Below, piece after piece: positions 54,370-63,526 of a stretch of DNA of 64,000 bases. The notes beneath the pieces are model-generated. The model ran no database searches. It was not told the DNA's origin and was given only the letters and a program-made list of their open reading frames with translations. Source of the DNA: ZC4RG30 sp046047615 (GTDB lineage: Bacteria > Pseudomonadota > Gammaproteobacteria > Steroidobacterales > Steroidobacteraceae); assembly GCA_046047615.1 (NCBI GenBank), contig JBJOHO010000006.1, positions 169,461 through 233,460 of the forward strand, given 5' to 3'. How positions within the stretch are numbered: position 1 is the stretch's first letter; each line of letters opens with the position of its first letter. The position numbers and the translations under genes were made by a program.

Positions 54370-54879
54370 ATGAAGTGGCTGCCGCCCACCGGTGCGCCGC
54401 CAGTGCCGCCACTGCGGGTGCTCGTTTTCGGCTGCGTGGGCACGGCCCTGGCCATCGGGCTGACGGGAGCCCTGAGTGTTGCTTCCGGTGTGCCTTGGCT
54501 GATGGCGCCTTTCGGCGCCAGCTGCGTGCTGGCCTTCGGCCTGCCCGAGGCTCCACTGGCGCAGCCCCGCGCGATCATCGGCGGTCACTTGGTCTGCGCG
54601 GCCGTGGGCCTCGCGGCCCTGTCCTTGTTTGGCAGCGGATGGTGGGTGACGGCGCTGGCCGTGGCGCTGGCGCTGTTGCTGATGTTCCTGCTGCGCGTGG
54701 TGCATGCGCCGGCGGGATCGAACCCGGTGCTGCTGGCGGCGGCCGCACAGGCGGGCGCTGCGCCGGGCCCCGAGTTCCTGCTGGCGCCCGTGCTGGCGGG
54801 TTCGGTGACGATCGTTGTCCTCGCCTGGGCCGTGAACAACCTGCGCAGCCGCGGCAGTTACCCGCGTTACTGGTGGTAG
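54370..54879 (+). CDS. HPP family membrane protein
   Basis: 169 residues, four helices. Family pattern APFGASCVLAFGLPEAPLAQP, IIGGH, and HAPAGSNPVLL in place of HPPAGANP. It starts three bases after the cytochrome stop, so it belongs to the same operon. HPP proteins have been linked to nitrite uptake in plastids, but most bacterial ones are uncharacterised; a role in substrate entry or membrane anchoring here is inference. Confidence 0.82.
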   Translation: MKWLPPTGAPPVPPLRVLVFGCVGTALAIGLTGALSVASGVPWLMAPFGASCVLAFGLPEAPLAQPRAIIGGHLVCAAVGLAALSLFGSGWWVTALAVALALLLMFLLRVVHAPAGSNPVLLAAAAQAGAAPGPEFLLAPVLAGSVTIVVLAWAVNNLRSRGSYPRYWW

Positions 54880-54907
54880 CCGGCGGCAGCGCGGCACACC
54901 GGCGCCC

Positions 54908-56386
54908 TCAGCGCCGGCGATAGTCCAGCGGCGGCGGCCGGTCGCCGATCAGCGCACGGTACCGGAACCCCGCGCCGCGCCGTTCCTCAAGCTCTTTCCG
55001 TGCCGCCTCCAGCACCGTGGGCGAGCGCAGCAGTTCGGCAATGCTCAGCGCCAGCGTGCGCGCGGCGACGTTGGCACCCTGCAGCCCGATGCTCATGCCG
55101 CCGGCGGCCACGGCCTGCCAGCTGTGGGCTGGCGTCCCCGGCACCCAGGTCGCGGCTTCGAAGCCTGCGGTCGGCGTGGTGTAGCTCACGTCGCCCACGT
55201 CGGTGGAGGCCGGGCGCAGGCGGTCATCGGCCGGTGGCTGGATGCTCTCCGGGCCGGGGCGGGGGCCGTCGCCCAGCAGCGTGGGCGACAGCGCGTCGGC
55301 AAATGCCTGTTCCGCCGGCGAGTAGCGGTAGCCACCGGCGCGCCGCAGGTTGCGCTGAACGACCGCGCCGAGCGCGTTGTTGGGCAGCAGGTCGAAGGTG
55401 CCGCTGTCGACCTGGTGGCTAATCTGCGTGCCGGTGCCCAATGCTGCGCCTTCGGCCGCCTTGACCACGCGCGCGAGGATGTCCTGCAGCGTCCTTTGCG
55501 ACGGGTGCCGCACGTAGTAGTACGCTTCGGCGCGCGCGGGCACCACGTTGGGTGCGAGGCCACCGTCGCTGATGATGTAGTGGATGCGCGTTTCCTGCGG
55601 CACGTGTTCGCGCAGGGCGTTGACCATGAAATTCATGGCCTCGACGCCATCGAGCGCCGAGCGGCCCTGCTCCGGGGCCATGGCCGCATGCGCGGAGATG
55701 CCGGTGAACGTGAAGCGCGCGCTGACGTTGGCCAGCGTGCGGTACTGGGTGGCGTCATTGCTGCTGCCGGGGTGCCAGTGCAGCATGGCGTCCACGTCCC
55801 GCGTGAGCCCCTCGCGCACCAGGAAGACCTTGCCCGAGCCGCCTTCCTCCGCGGGCGAACCATAGACGCGCAGCTCGCCGCCCACGCCGTGCTTCTGCAT
55901 CCACTCTTTGGCGGCGATGGCCGAGGCCACGACGGCCGCGCCGAACAAGTGGTGGCCACAGGCATGTCCCGCCTCGCGGCCCGCCAGCGGCGACAGCCGC
56001 GGCTCCGCCGCCTGCGCCAGGCCTGGCAGGGCATCGTATTCAGCCAGCAAACCAATGACGGGCCCCTGGCCCTGTCGGTACCGCGCAATGAAGGCCGTGG
56101 GCATCCCGGCGACTCCGGCCTCGATGGTGAAGCCCGCGGCTCGCAGCGTGTCTTGCAATGCCGCGCTGCTTTGCAGTTCCTGGAAGCCGGTCTCGGCATG
56201 GTTCCAGATGGCAAGCGCCACCCGGTCGGTCTGCGGCCGCAGCCGCTGCACGTTCGCCAGCAGCTCGCGGGCATCCGCCTCTGGCAGGGCAGGCGCCGGG
56301 TTGGCCCCCCAGCCGGGTGAGCCCGCCAGCAGCGCTGCGGAGAGCAGTATCGCGGTCGCGCCGCGGCGGGACGGAGAGCAGGTCAT
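54908..56386 (-). CDS. M20 family amidohydrolase (AbgB-like)
   Basis: 492 residues from the ATG at 56386 with a signal peptide (AILLSAALLAGSPGWGA, cleavage near residue 28). The metal site is of the M20D type: HACGHHLFG supplies the Cys-His-His, SPAEEGGSGK the Glu pair, followed by HWHPG and the dimerisation domain with GISAHAAMAPEQGRSALD. Relatives hydrolyse amide bonds of aminoacyl conjugates such as p-aminobenzoyl-glutamate, and this one acts in the periplasm. It is 14 bases after the lipid kinase gene on the same strand. Confidence 0.88.
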   Translation of the reverse strand: MTCSPSRRGATAILLSAALLAGSPGWGANPAPALPEADARELLANVQRLRPQTDRVALAIWNHAETGFQELQSSAALQDTLRAAGFTIEAGVAGMPTAFIARYRQGQGPVIGLLAEYDALPGLAQAAEPRLSPLAGREAGHACGHHLFGAAVVASAIAAKEWMQKHGVGGELRVYGSPAEEGGSGKVFLVREGLTRDVDAMLHWHPGSSNDATQYRTLANVSARFTFTGISAHAAMAPEQGRSALDGVEAMNFMVNALREHVPQETRIHYIISDGGLAPNVVPARAEAYYYVRHPSQRTLQDILARVVKAAEGAALGTGTQISHQVDSGTFDLLPNNALGAVVQRNLRRAGGYRYSPAEQAFADALSPTLLGDGPRPGPESIQPPADDRLRPASTDVGDVSYTTPTAGFEAATWVPGTPAHSWQAVAAGGMSIGLQGANVAARTLALSIAELLRSPTVLEAARKELEERRGAGFRYRALIGDRPPPLDYRRR

Positions 56387-56400
56387 GGCCGGTACCTCGA

Positions 56401-57399
56401 TCAACGCGGGGGGGACTGTGACGGAACGGCAGCCTGCGGCACGAGCAGGGCGCCCGGCAACAGGTCGAAGTCGATGGGCGTCATGCCGGCCACCTGGCCA
56501 TCGCACTGGACCGCCATCGGCGGCGTCAGTTGCAGCCGTGCGCGTCGTGCCCGGGCCGACTGCACCTGCGGATGCTGCAGCAGCCTGCCGTTGAACAGCT
56601 GTGGCAGACGCAGCGCATTCAGGATCGGTCCCCCATCACGCACGGTGAGGAAATCCAGCCAGCCGTCGTCGTCGCGGGCGCCGGGAGCAATGTGCATGCC
56701 GCCACCGGTCCAGGGGCCGTTGGCACCAAAGGCGACCATGCTGCGGTCGCTGCCCAAGGTCAGCCCGGCGCGGCCGTCCTCCAGCTGCTGGAGCTCAAGG
56801 GACAGCGCTGGCGCCTGGAAGCTGAAAAGGCCGCGCAGCAGGGCGGAGACGTAAGCCAACTGCCGGGGGCCGCGCCGGGACAGCAGCCCCAGCACATGGG
56901 TGTCGAAGCCGGCACCGGCCTCGACCACGAAATAGTGCAGGCGGCCATCGGCAAAGCGCAGCCGTCCGACGTCATGCCTGCGTCGCGGGGCGGTGGCCAG
57001 GCAGCGTGCCCAGTCGAGGGGGTGTTCCGGCAGCCCGAGCTGGTGTGCCCAGTCGTTGCCGGTGCCGGCCGGCACTACGGCAAGGCAGGGAGCGTCGGTG
57101 GCCGGAGTCGGCGACGTGGACCCGAAGGCGGCAGCCAAGCCGTTGAGCACCTCGTTGACGGTGCCATCGCCGCCCACCGCGAGGAAGGAGCGTTCACCGG
57201 CGGCCCATGCCGTGGCGGCAATGGCCGTCGCCTCGCCCGGGGCTTGGGTCCAGTGCACCACCAGTGTTGTCCCGTGCTGCTGCAGCGCGGCGGCGTAGCG
57301 CGGCCACAGTCGCCGTGCACGCCCGCCGCCTGCGGCCGGGTTGATGAACACCTGCACGGCACCCCCTCCCTGCGGATTTCCCGGACTTGTCACGCCCAT
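56401..57399 (-). CDS. Diacylglycerol kinase-like lipid kinase
   Basis: 332 residues. The DAGK/sphingosine-kinase fold is marked by VFINPAAGGGRARRLW, the nucleotide-binding GGDGTVNEVLNG and VPAGTGNDWAHQLGLP. Likely phosphorylates a membrane lipid. The start at 57399 is 30 bases from the divergent DUF2062 gene; a TATAGT box 14 bases before the ATG overlaps the -10 box of that gene on the other strand. Confidence 0.88.
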   Translation of the reverse strand: MGVTSPGNPQGGGAVQVFINPAAGGGRARRLWPRYAAALQQHGTTLVVHWTQAPGEATAIAATAWAAGERSFLAVGGDGTVNEVLNGLAAAFGSTSPTPATDAPCLAVVPAGTGNDWAHQLGLPEHPLDWARCLATAPRRRHDVGRLRFADGRLHYFVVEAGAGFDTHVLGLLSRRGPRQLAYVSALLRGLFSFQAPALSLELQQLEDGRAGLTLGSDRSMVAFGANGPWTGGGMHIAPGARDDDGWLDFLTVRDGGPILNALRLPQLFNGRLLQHPQVQSARARRARLQLTPPMAVQCDGQVAGMTPIDFDLLPGALLVPQAAVPSQSPPR

Positions 57400-57429
57400 G
57401 GCGCTGCCGCCTCACTATACTCGCGGCCC
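57400..57429. promoter_or_regulatory. 30-base divergent spacer with overlapping -10 boxes
   Basis: TATACT (57416-57421) points right and ends eight bases before the GTG of the DUF2062 gene. On the other strand TATAGT (57414-57419) points left, 14 bases before the kinase ATG. The boxes share four base pairs. The DUF2062 message would be leaderless. Confidence 0.45.
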
Positions 57430-57960
57430 GTGAAGAACTGGCTCGGCAACTGGTGGCTGCGGCAGTGGCAGTCCGTGCAGGCACTGCGCCACAGCGCCGC
57501 GCTGCGCTGGCTGGGTCCGGCGCTGCATCATCCGCGGCTGTGGCACATGAGCCGCCGCGGTATTGCCCTCGGGGCCGCGATCGGCGGCTTCGTGGGGGTG
57601 CTTGTTCCTCTGGGCCAGATGCCGGTCGCTGCCCTCTTGGCCGTGGGCCTGCGGGCCAACCTGCCGACGGCCGTGCTGGCGACGTTCATCACCAACCCCT
57701 TCACCTTCGGCATGGTCTACTGGCTTGCCTACAAGGTCGGGTCTGTCCTGGGCATCGGGGATCAGGCCGCGCTGGCGGCGGCCTGGCGCGAAGATGCCAT
57801 GGCCAGCCTTGCGACGGTCGTGCAGGTGGCAAAGCCCCTGGCGGCGGGCCTGGGCATGCTGGCGATCCTGTATGGGCTGTTGAGCTACCTTGCCGTGCAC
57901 TGGCTGTGGCGCTTCAAGGTGTCCCGCGCATTGCGGCGGCGGCGGCAGCGTCGAGGCTAG
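57430..57960 (+). CDS. DUF2062 membrane protein, second copy
   Basis: 176 residues, GTG start. Hydrophobic segments at about 45-70 (GIALGAAIGGFVGVLVPLGQ), 78-100 with TFITNPFTFGMVYWLAYKVG (the family NP motif), and 125-150, and an Arg-rich C-terminus. Function unknown. Its stop and that of the opposing CaCA gene overlap in a single CTAG. Confidence 0.85.
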   Translation: MKNWLGNWWLRQWQSVQALRHSAALRWLGPALHHPRLWHMSRRGIALGAAIGGFVGVLVPLGQMPVAALLAVGLRANLPTAVLATFITNPFTFGMVYWLAYKVGSVLGIGDQAALAAAWREDAMASLATVVQVAKPLAAGLGMLAILYGLLSYLAVHWLWRFKVSRALRRRRQRRG

Positions 57961-58892
57961 GCGCGTGCGGCCAGTGTGGTCGCCACGACAAACAGCACGT
58001 AGATCGAGAGCAGGGGCAGGGCCCGCCAGCGGCGCCAAGCGCTTCGGCCAGGCGCCAGGCAGAGCAGTGCGAGCAGTCCTGCGCCAAGTGCCGGTGCCAC
58101 GATCCCCAGGTCAATGCGGACCGGCGCGATCATGCCTGTGGTGCCGACGATGGCGAGGCCATTGAACAGGTTGCTGCCCAAGAGTGCACCCATGCCCAGG
58201 TCGCTGCGACCGCGCCAGCTGGCCATCGCGAGCGTGGCCATTTCGGGCAATGAAGTACCGAAGGCCACGACCGAGGCCCCCAGCACATATTCCGGAACGC
58301 CGGCGCTGGCCGCCAGCCGCGTGCCGCCGGAGACGAAAGCCTGCCCCGCCGCCAGCAACAGCAGGACACCGGCCAGCAGGCGGCCGAATATCAACAGGCC
58401 GACGGCCTGCTGAGGTGCTGGTGCCGCTGTCGCGTCACGGTGATGATCGCGCTTGAGTGAGCGGTGCAGCCAGAGCACGAACAGGGCCAGCAGGCCCACG
58501 GCCTCGAGCCGCTGGAGCTGGCCATCGGCCAGCAGCGCGGCCAGCACCGCAGGAGACAGCAGGGCGAACAGCATGTCCTCGCGGTGCAGGGATGCCGGTC
58601 TTTGCAGCGGACGCCACAGCAGTGCCAGTCCCAATATCAGGGCCGTGTTCACGACATTGCTGCCGAGGGCATCGCCCAGGCCCAGTTCCGGACGGCCTTC
58701 GAAGGCGGACAACCACGAGACCATCAACTCGGGCATCGAGGTTGCTGCCGCGCCGAGGCTGCCGGCCACCAGCCAGCCGGAAAGCCCGCCGCGCCGCGAG
58801 AACGCCTCCAGGCCATCAAGGAACACTTTTGAACCTGCAGCGGCCATCAGGATGGCCACGCCAACCAGAGCGAAGCCGGCGAGGGGATTCAT
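57957..58892 (-). CDS. Calcium/sodium antiporter family protein
   Basis: 311 residues from the ATG at 58892, about ten helices. The two inverted alpha repeats of the CaCA family are clear: GSLGAAATSMPELMVSWLSA near residue 45-65 and GASVVAFGTSLPEMATLAM near 205-225, each with the ion-binding Glu after Pro, and GDALGSNVVNT / GALLGSNLFNG after them. It exchanges Ca2+ or another cation for Na+ or H+. It is divergent from dps (140 bases). Confidence 0.9.
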   Translation of the reverse strand: MNPLAGFALVGVAILMAAAGSKVFLDGLEAFSRRGGLSGWLVAGSLGAAATSMPELMVSWLSAFEGRPELGLGDALGSNVVNTALILGLALLWRPLQRPASLHREDMLFALLSPAVLAALLADGQLQRLEAVGLLALFVLWLHRSLKRDHHRDATAAPAPQQAVGLLIFGRLLAGVLLLLAAGQAFVSGGTRLAASAGVPEYVLGASVVAFGTSLPEMATLAMASWRGRSDLGMGALLGSNLFNGLAIVGTTGMIAPVRIDLGIVAPALGAGLLALLCLAPGRSAWRRWRALPLLSIYVLFVVATTLAARA

Positions 58893-59032
58893 CTTCCCAT
58901 TGTGCGCTTCGGTCAGAGGCACGGACACGGCGATAGATATTTCCGATGGAAGACTGCGGAAACAACGATTGGCTGTATTGTCGTGAGTGCGCGACGCTTT
59001 CCAGCACCAAGACAAGCGCAGGAGACCGGACC

Positions 59033-59506
59033 ATGAAGATCGACATCGGCATTCCCGACGCGGACCGCCAAGCCATTGCCGAGGGCCTCGGCCGCTTGCT
59101 GGCCGACACCTACACGCTCTATCTGACGACCCACAATTTCCACTGGAACGTGACCGGTCCGCAGTTCAATTCGCTGCATGCCATGTTCATGGCGCAGTAC
59201 ACGGAACTGTGGAACGCCGTTGACCCGATCGCCGAGCGCATCCGCTCGCTGGGCCATGCCGCGCCGGGCAGCTATGCCGCTTTCGGCAAGTTGTCATCCG
59301 TGGCGGATGCCCCGACCGTGCCGCCCAAGGCCAACGACATGATCCGCATCCTGCTGCAGGGCCACGAGACTGCGGCACGTACCGCACGGGCCGTATTCCC
59401 GGCAGTGGAAAAAGCCGGTGATGAGCCCAGCGCGGACCTGCTCACGCAACGCCTGACGGTGCATGAGCAGACGGCCTGGATGCTGCGCAGTCTTCTGGAA
59501 GACTGA
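59033..59506 (+). CDS. dps: Dps/ferritin-like DNA-protecting protein
   Basis: 157 residues from the ATG at 59033 after AGGAG. Ferroxidase residues of the Dps family are present: HNFHWNVTGPQF, LHAMFMAQYTELWNAVDPIAERI. It stores iron with peroxide as oxidant and protects DNA. Upstream at 58933-58947 the sequence ATAGATATTTCCGAT has eight of ten conserved bases of one OxyR half-site, a weak hint of peroxide control. Confidence 0.93.
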   Translation: MKIDIGIPDADRQAIAEGLGRLLADTYTLYLTTHNFHWNVTGPQFNSLHAMFMAQYTELWNAVDPIAERIRSLGHAAPGSYAAFGKLSSVADAPTVPPKANDMIRILLQGHETAARTARAVFPAVEKAGDEPSADLLTQRLTVHEQTAWMLRSLLED

Positions 59507-59528
59507 CACCGCGCCGGTACAGGCCAAG

Positions 59529-59555
59529 GCGGGCGGCACGTGAAGTGCCGCCCGC
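59529..59555. terminator. Strong hairpin between dps and the opposing gene
   Basis: Perfect 11-base inverted repeat GCGGGCGGCAC / GTGCCGCCCGC with a 5-base loop, between two convergent genes. No T-run on either strand, but the stem is very stable. Probably a bidirectional 3'-end structure. Confidence 0.6.
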
Positions 59556-59571
59556 TCTCAGGTTGGCAGGG

Positions 59572-61377
59572 TTACTGCTTGACCTTCACCCGCAGCAGTT
59601 CCCAGCCGCCCTCCGGGCGGGAGTCATTCTGCAGGGTTTCGAGGTTCATCGGGTTGGCAGTCCCGATGTACAGCGTGTCGCCCTGGCCGATCATGGTGCG
59701 GACGCCGTAGTTCAGGAAGTTGCCCAGACCCTCGCGGCTGGCCACTTCCGCCGGCTCATGGGCGTCGTCAAAGCGCATCAGATCGGCGCCGTAACCCAGC
59801 GGGTTGTCCTCCGGAAAGGTCGGCCCCGGATTGGCCAGCGCGCTGCTGGTCATCGCAAGTACCTGCGGATTTTCCGCAAGCCACTCTTGCAGGCCCGGCA
59901 GGGCCAGCACCTGGGTCCGCAGGGACTCGAGCTGCGCACTGTCGCTGGCGATACCGCCGAGCAGCGACTCGACATTCGACCGGATCAGGTAGCTGTAGTC
60001 CATCGTGCCAACGAACAGGGCGCCACCGGCCTGCGCCATCGTCCACGTATAGTTGTTGAACGGATTGTTGAAGCCGGAGAAACCATGGCGCGGCAGCAAG
60101 CTGCTGGCATTCGCCGGCAGGCTCCAACCGCCGGCCTGCGGATCGAAGGCAGGCAGGCGTGACTGGCCGTACAGGAGCTGGGTGCCGTTCCGGCCGTTGC
60201 TGAAGATGGCAATCGCCCGCTGCGTTCCCAGTACAGCGGCCAACTGCATCAGCGCCCGGCGTCCGTCATCCGGCAGGGCGGCGTAGTAGGCCTGGTACTT
60301 GGCGAAATGCAGCTGCGTGGCCACGCCCGGAACGTGCATCGTGCCCCACATCAGGTGGCCGTTGAAGGACGCCAGCGCGCCACCACCGTAGGACAGTGCG
60401 ACAACGGGATCTGGCTCGTACTGGCGCACGTCCCAGAACTGCTCCAGGCCCGTCACGCCCGCCTTGAGGCCGCCCTTTCGCGGCAAGGCAGCGGTCCGGA
60501 AAATCCCGGCGTACACGGGTGCAGCAGGGTTGATGTTGGGCCAGGTCGCCACATACAGGCGGCCGTTGTGCAGCGCGATTTCAGCGCCTTCGGACGGCAG
60601 CGATCCCACTTCGACGAACGTGAACGGATTGGCCGTGGTGCCCGCCCAACGGATCAGTGCGCCGCTGCCGTCGTTGCGTCCTGCCGTGGTGTACAGCTCG
60701 CCCTCGGCAACGATCCACTTGCGGATGTTCCGATAGCCGGCAAGCCTGTGCGAACCGATGAACACGCCGCTTTTGGCGTTGAAGGCGAACAGGTGCAGCG
60801 CCTGCTGGTCCAGGGCCGGGCCCGCCAGCAGCACCACATCCCGGTGGGTGCCGGCGGAGCGCAGTCCCAGCGTCGCCTGCAGCCGCGCCTTGCCCGCGGC
60901 GTCCATCGTCTGCCCGGCATCAACCAGTGCGCCACCCTTGAGGGGCTTGCGCAGGATCTGCGAAGGCCTCCAGTCGCCGATGCTGGCAGGGACCGAGGGC
61001 GCGTAGGTGTTGCGGAAGCTTGAGCTGCCGAACTCGCAGACATAAGACCCGTTCTCGTGCGGGCCCGTCATGCCCAGATACCCGCCCTCGACGAGGCAGT
61101 TCACATTGGCGACCGTGCCCAACCACAGGTCGCGCGGGGTCTGTGCGAGGCCCCAGATGTAGGCTTGGTTGACCTTGGCCAGGCGGCCGGGGCTGCAGCC
61201 GTTGCTGTAGGGCTCGTAGCTGGCGCCGATGCCGCCGTAGCACTCATCCGGCTGGGCCTTGGCGAGCAGCGTGGACTCGTAGCGGTGAGGGTGGTCGTGT
61301 GCCTGTACTGCGGTCGTGGCCAACAAGGCCGCTACCGCCGCCAGGCTGGCGTGCTTGAAAACATAAGAGGACGACAT
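59572..61377 (-). CDS. Large exported protein of unknown function
   Basis: 601 residues with a Sec signal (FKHASLAAVAALLATTAVQA, cleavage near residue 26, just before HDHPH). Start ATG preceded by CGGAGATACC. The mature part has several cysteines and repeating blocks of about 50-60 residues with patterns such as GELYTTAGRNDGSG, GRLYVATWPNINP, GGALFVGTMDYSYL and DTLYIGTANPMN, which look like blades of a beta-propeller. It is rich in aromatic residues and has no membrane anchor. I do not recognise the family. It stands alone, with convergent dps downstream. Confidence 0.75.
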   Translation of the reverse strand: MSSSYVFKHASLAAVAALLATTAVQAHDHPHRYESTLLAKAQPDECYGGIGASYEPYSNGCSPGRLAKVNQAYIWGLAQTPRDLWLGTVANVNCLVEGGYLGMTGPHENGSYVCEFGSSSFRNTYAPSVPASIGDWRPSQILRKPLKGGALVDAGQTMDAAGKARLQATLGLRSAGTHRDVVLLAGPALDQQALHLFAFNAKSGVFIGSHRLAGYRNIRKWIVAEGELYTTAGRNDGSGALIRWAGTTANPFTFVEVGSLPSEGAEIALHNGRLYVATWPNINPAAPVYAGIFRTAALPRKGGLKAGVTGLEQFWDVRQYEPDPVVALSYGGGALASFNGHLMWGTMHVPGVATQLHFAKYQAYYAALPDDGRRALMQLAAVLGTQRAIAIFSNGRNGTQLLYGQSRLPAFDPQAGGWSLPANASSLLPRHGFSGFNNPFNNYTWTMAQAGGALFVGTMDYSYLIRSNVESLLGGIASDSAQLESLRTQVLALPGLQEWLAENPQVLAMTSSALANPGPTFPEDNPLGYGADLMRFDDAHEPAEVASREGLGNFLNYGVRTMIGQGDTLYIGTANPMNLETLQNDSRPEGGWELLRVKVKQ

Positions 61378-61474
61378 GGTATCTCCGTCAGCCAGGAAGG
61401 GCGCGCGGAGTCTCCCAGTCGGTGTGCAATCGCAGGGGCCGATCCGACGTAATCCGGCCGCCAGTCAGGAATGG

Positions 61475-63472
61475 TCAGGTTCGGGCCGAGCTGCCCGGAC
61501 CCCGGTAAAAGGTGACGGGCTGTTCACGCAGTTGCCGCAGCACGTTGGGACGCATCGCGCCGATCACGTGCATTTCGCAGGGCTTGCAGTCGAAGCGCAA
61601 GGTCAGTGTCTCGTCACCGTGCTGCAGGACCAGTGGCTCTGCACGGACCGTGCCCTGAACACCGGTCACCCCCTTGGCCTGCTTGGGGCAGAGGCTCAGG
61701 CTGTAGCGCACGCAGTGGCGGGTGATCATCAGGCTCACCTCGCCCAAGGCCTGGTGGCTCTCGTAGGCGGCCTCGACGAGCTTGACCCCGTGCCGGGCGT
61801 AGAACGCTGCGGCCTTGCCGTTGTAGACGTTGGCGAGATAGCTGAGGCTGTCGTCCGGATACGGCACCGGCGGCTCGACGGGCACGGCGCGCGGCAAGCG
61901 CTCCAGCCCTTGGGCCCGCGCCGCCACCAAGGCCGCCACGGCATCGCGGCGCAGTGCGTTCAGCGCCGAGGCCGGCACGAATACGGCGAGGTCCGCCGGC
62001 AGGCCGACATCGCGCGCGACGAAGTCCGTGCCCCCCAGGCGCAGCAGCTGCTCGCGCAGGAACTCTGCGGCGCGTGTTGCATCCCGGGCCGGCGCGAGCG
62101 GACCTTCCAGCTGTGCGGAGGCGGTGAAGCCGTCTTCATCCACCAGCGTGAGGTCCAGACCTGCAGGGCTGCGCCCCTCCCACAGGGGCGTCAGGATCAC
62201 GTCCACCGCGATACGCCGTTCCGCTGACGGCCTTGCCAGCAGGCGCTCCCAGGCCATGTCGCGGTTGCGGTGCAGTCCCGTACCCTTGCGCAGGTCCTTG
62301 AGGTCGCGCGTCCCCGCGGCCCCCGGCCGTGCCGCGAGGTTCGGCAACACGCGCCAGTGGCCGTCAGGCAGACGTTCGGTGGTGTTGACCTGCACCCCCT
62401 GCAGTTCGCCTTGAAGGTCGTACCAGGTGAGCGAGTCGCCGTTGTTGAGCACGGCAGCCGGGTCATCGGTCGCCACGTCGAAATGCCCAGGCGCCAATGC
62501 CGCCACATGACCCAGCGGCAGCCCGGCATGTTTGGGCGTGTCGAAGGCGCCGATGTCCTGCTGGCGGCCATTCACGAAGTAGTCGGTGCCGCCGCGGTTG
62601 AAGCCCTGCTCCGGCTGTGGTGTGAAACTGTAGTGGCAGCGGCCGCTGCTGGCCCGTGCGTATTCCGGCCGGCGGTCCAGCAGCTGGTCGAACAGCTGCC
62701 GGTAATGCGCCGTGACGTTCTTGACCGTGGCCATGTCCTTGTAGCGGCCCTCGATCTTGAAGCAGCGGATGCCGGCATCCGCCAGCGCCTCGAGGTTCGC
62801 GCTCTGGTCGTTGTCCTTCAGGCTGAGCACGTGCTTCTCGTGCGCGATGATGCGCCCGGCCTGGTCCTTCACCGTGTAAGGCAGGCGGCATTCCTGCGAG
62901 CAGCTGCCACGGTTGGCGCTGCGCCCGGTGTGGGCGTGGCTGATGAAGCACTGGCCGCTGTAGGCGACGCACAGCGCGCCGTGGATGAAGAACTCCAGCG
63001 TCGCCTGCTGCACCTCGGCCTCGATCGCGCGGATCTGCGGCAGCGTCAGTTCGCGGGCCAGCACCATTTGCGAAATGCCCACGTCCTGCAGGAAGCGCGC
63101 TTTGGCGGGCGTGCGGATGTCCGTCTGGGTGCTGGCGTGCAGTTGCATGGGCGGCAGGTCAAGTTCCAGCAGCCCCATGTCCTGCACGATCAATGCATCG
63201 ACGCCGGCGTCGTACAGCTGCCAGGCGAGCCGGCGCGCCGGCTCCAGCTCGTCATCGCGCAGGATGGTGTTGAGCGTGACGAAGATGCGCGAGTGGAAAC
63301 GCTGCGCATGCGCCACCAGGCGGGCAATGTCCGCGACGGAGTTGGTGGCTTTGTCGCGGGCGCCCATGTCGGGGCCGCCGATGTAGACCGCGTCCGCGCC
63401 GTGGTTGATGGCCTCGATGCCGATGTCGGCAGTACGGGCGGGAGCGAGCAGTTCAAGGTGGGGGCGCGGCAT
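61475..63472 (-). CDS. rlhA: Peptidase U32 family protein, 23S rRNA hydroxylation type (RlhA-like)
   Basis: 665 residues, near the length of E. coli RlhA (653). It starts ELLAPARTADIGIEAINHGADAVYIGGP, and carries the U32 signature FIHGALCVAYSGQCFISH and the cysteine set SCSQECRLPY with a late CKPC; the C-terminal part is the DUF3656 collagenase-like region. RlhA modifies C2501 of 23S rRNA; relatives (TrhP) act on tRNA. The length and C-terminal extension favour RlhA. A TCTAAT box ends seven bases before the ATG, again without a ribosome site. Confidence 0.82.
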   Translation of the reverse strand: MPRPHLELLAPARTADIGIEAINHGADAVYIGGPDMGARDKATNSVADIARLVAHAQRFHSRIFVTLNTILRDDELEPARRLAWQLYDAGVDALIVQDMGLLELDLPPMQLHASTQTDIRTPAKARFLQDVGISQMVLARELTLPQIRAIEAEVQQATLEFFIHGALCVAYSGQCFISHAHTGRSANRGSCSQECRLPYTVKDQAGRIIAHEKHVLSLKDNDQSANLEALADAGIRCFKIEGRYKDMATVKNVTAHYRQLFDQLLDRRPEYARASSGRCHYSFTPQPEQGFNRGGTDYFVNGRQQDIGAFDTPKHAGLPLGHVAALAPGHFDVATDDPAAVLNNGDSLTWYDLQGELQGVQVNTTERLPDGHWRVLPNLAARPGAAGTRDLKDLRKGTGLHRNRDMAWERLLARPSAERRIAVDVILTPLWEGRSPAGLDLTLVDEDGFTASAQLEGPLAPARDATRAAEFLREQLLRLGGTDFVARDVGLPADLAVFVPASALNALRRDAVAALVAARAQGLERLPRAVPVEPPVPYPDDSLSYLANVYNGKAAAFYARHGVKLVEAAYESHQALGEVSLMITRHCVRYSLSLCPKQAKGVTGVQGTVRAEPLVLQHGDETLTLRFDCKPCEMHVIGAMRPNVLRQLREQPVTFYRGPGSSART

Positions 63473-63479
63473 GGGTCAC

Positions 63480-63485
63480 ATTAGA
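63480..63485 (-). promoter_or_regulatory. Candidate -10 box of rlhA (leaderless position)
   Basis: On the minus strand TCTAAT, five of six consensus bases, lies seven bases before the rlhA ATG. No ribosome site between. Confidence 0.35.
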
Positions 63486-63526
63486 CCCTGCCGCACCCCC
63501 CGACGGGAAGCCGCCGCTGACGGGCT

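Noticed and set aside
58933..58947. OxyR site upstream of dps
   Set aside because: Only one partial half-site is visible and the second half does not follow at the right distance, so it was not listed as a feature.
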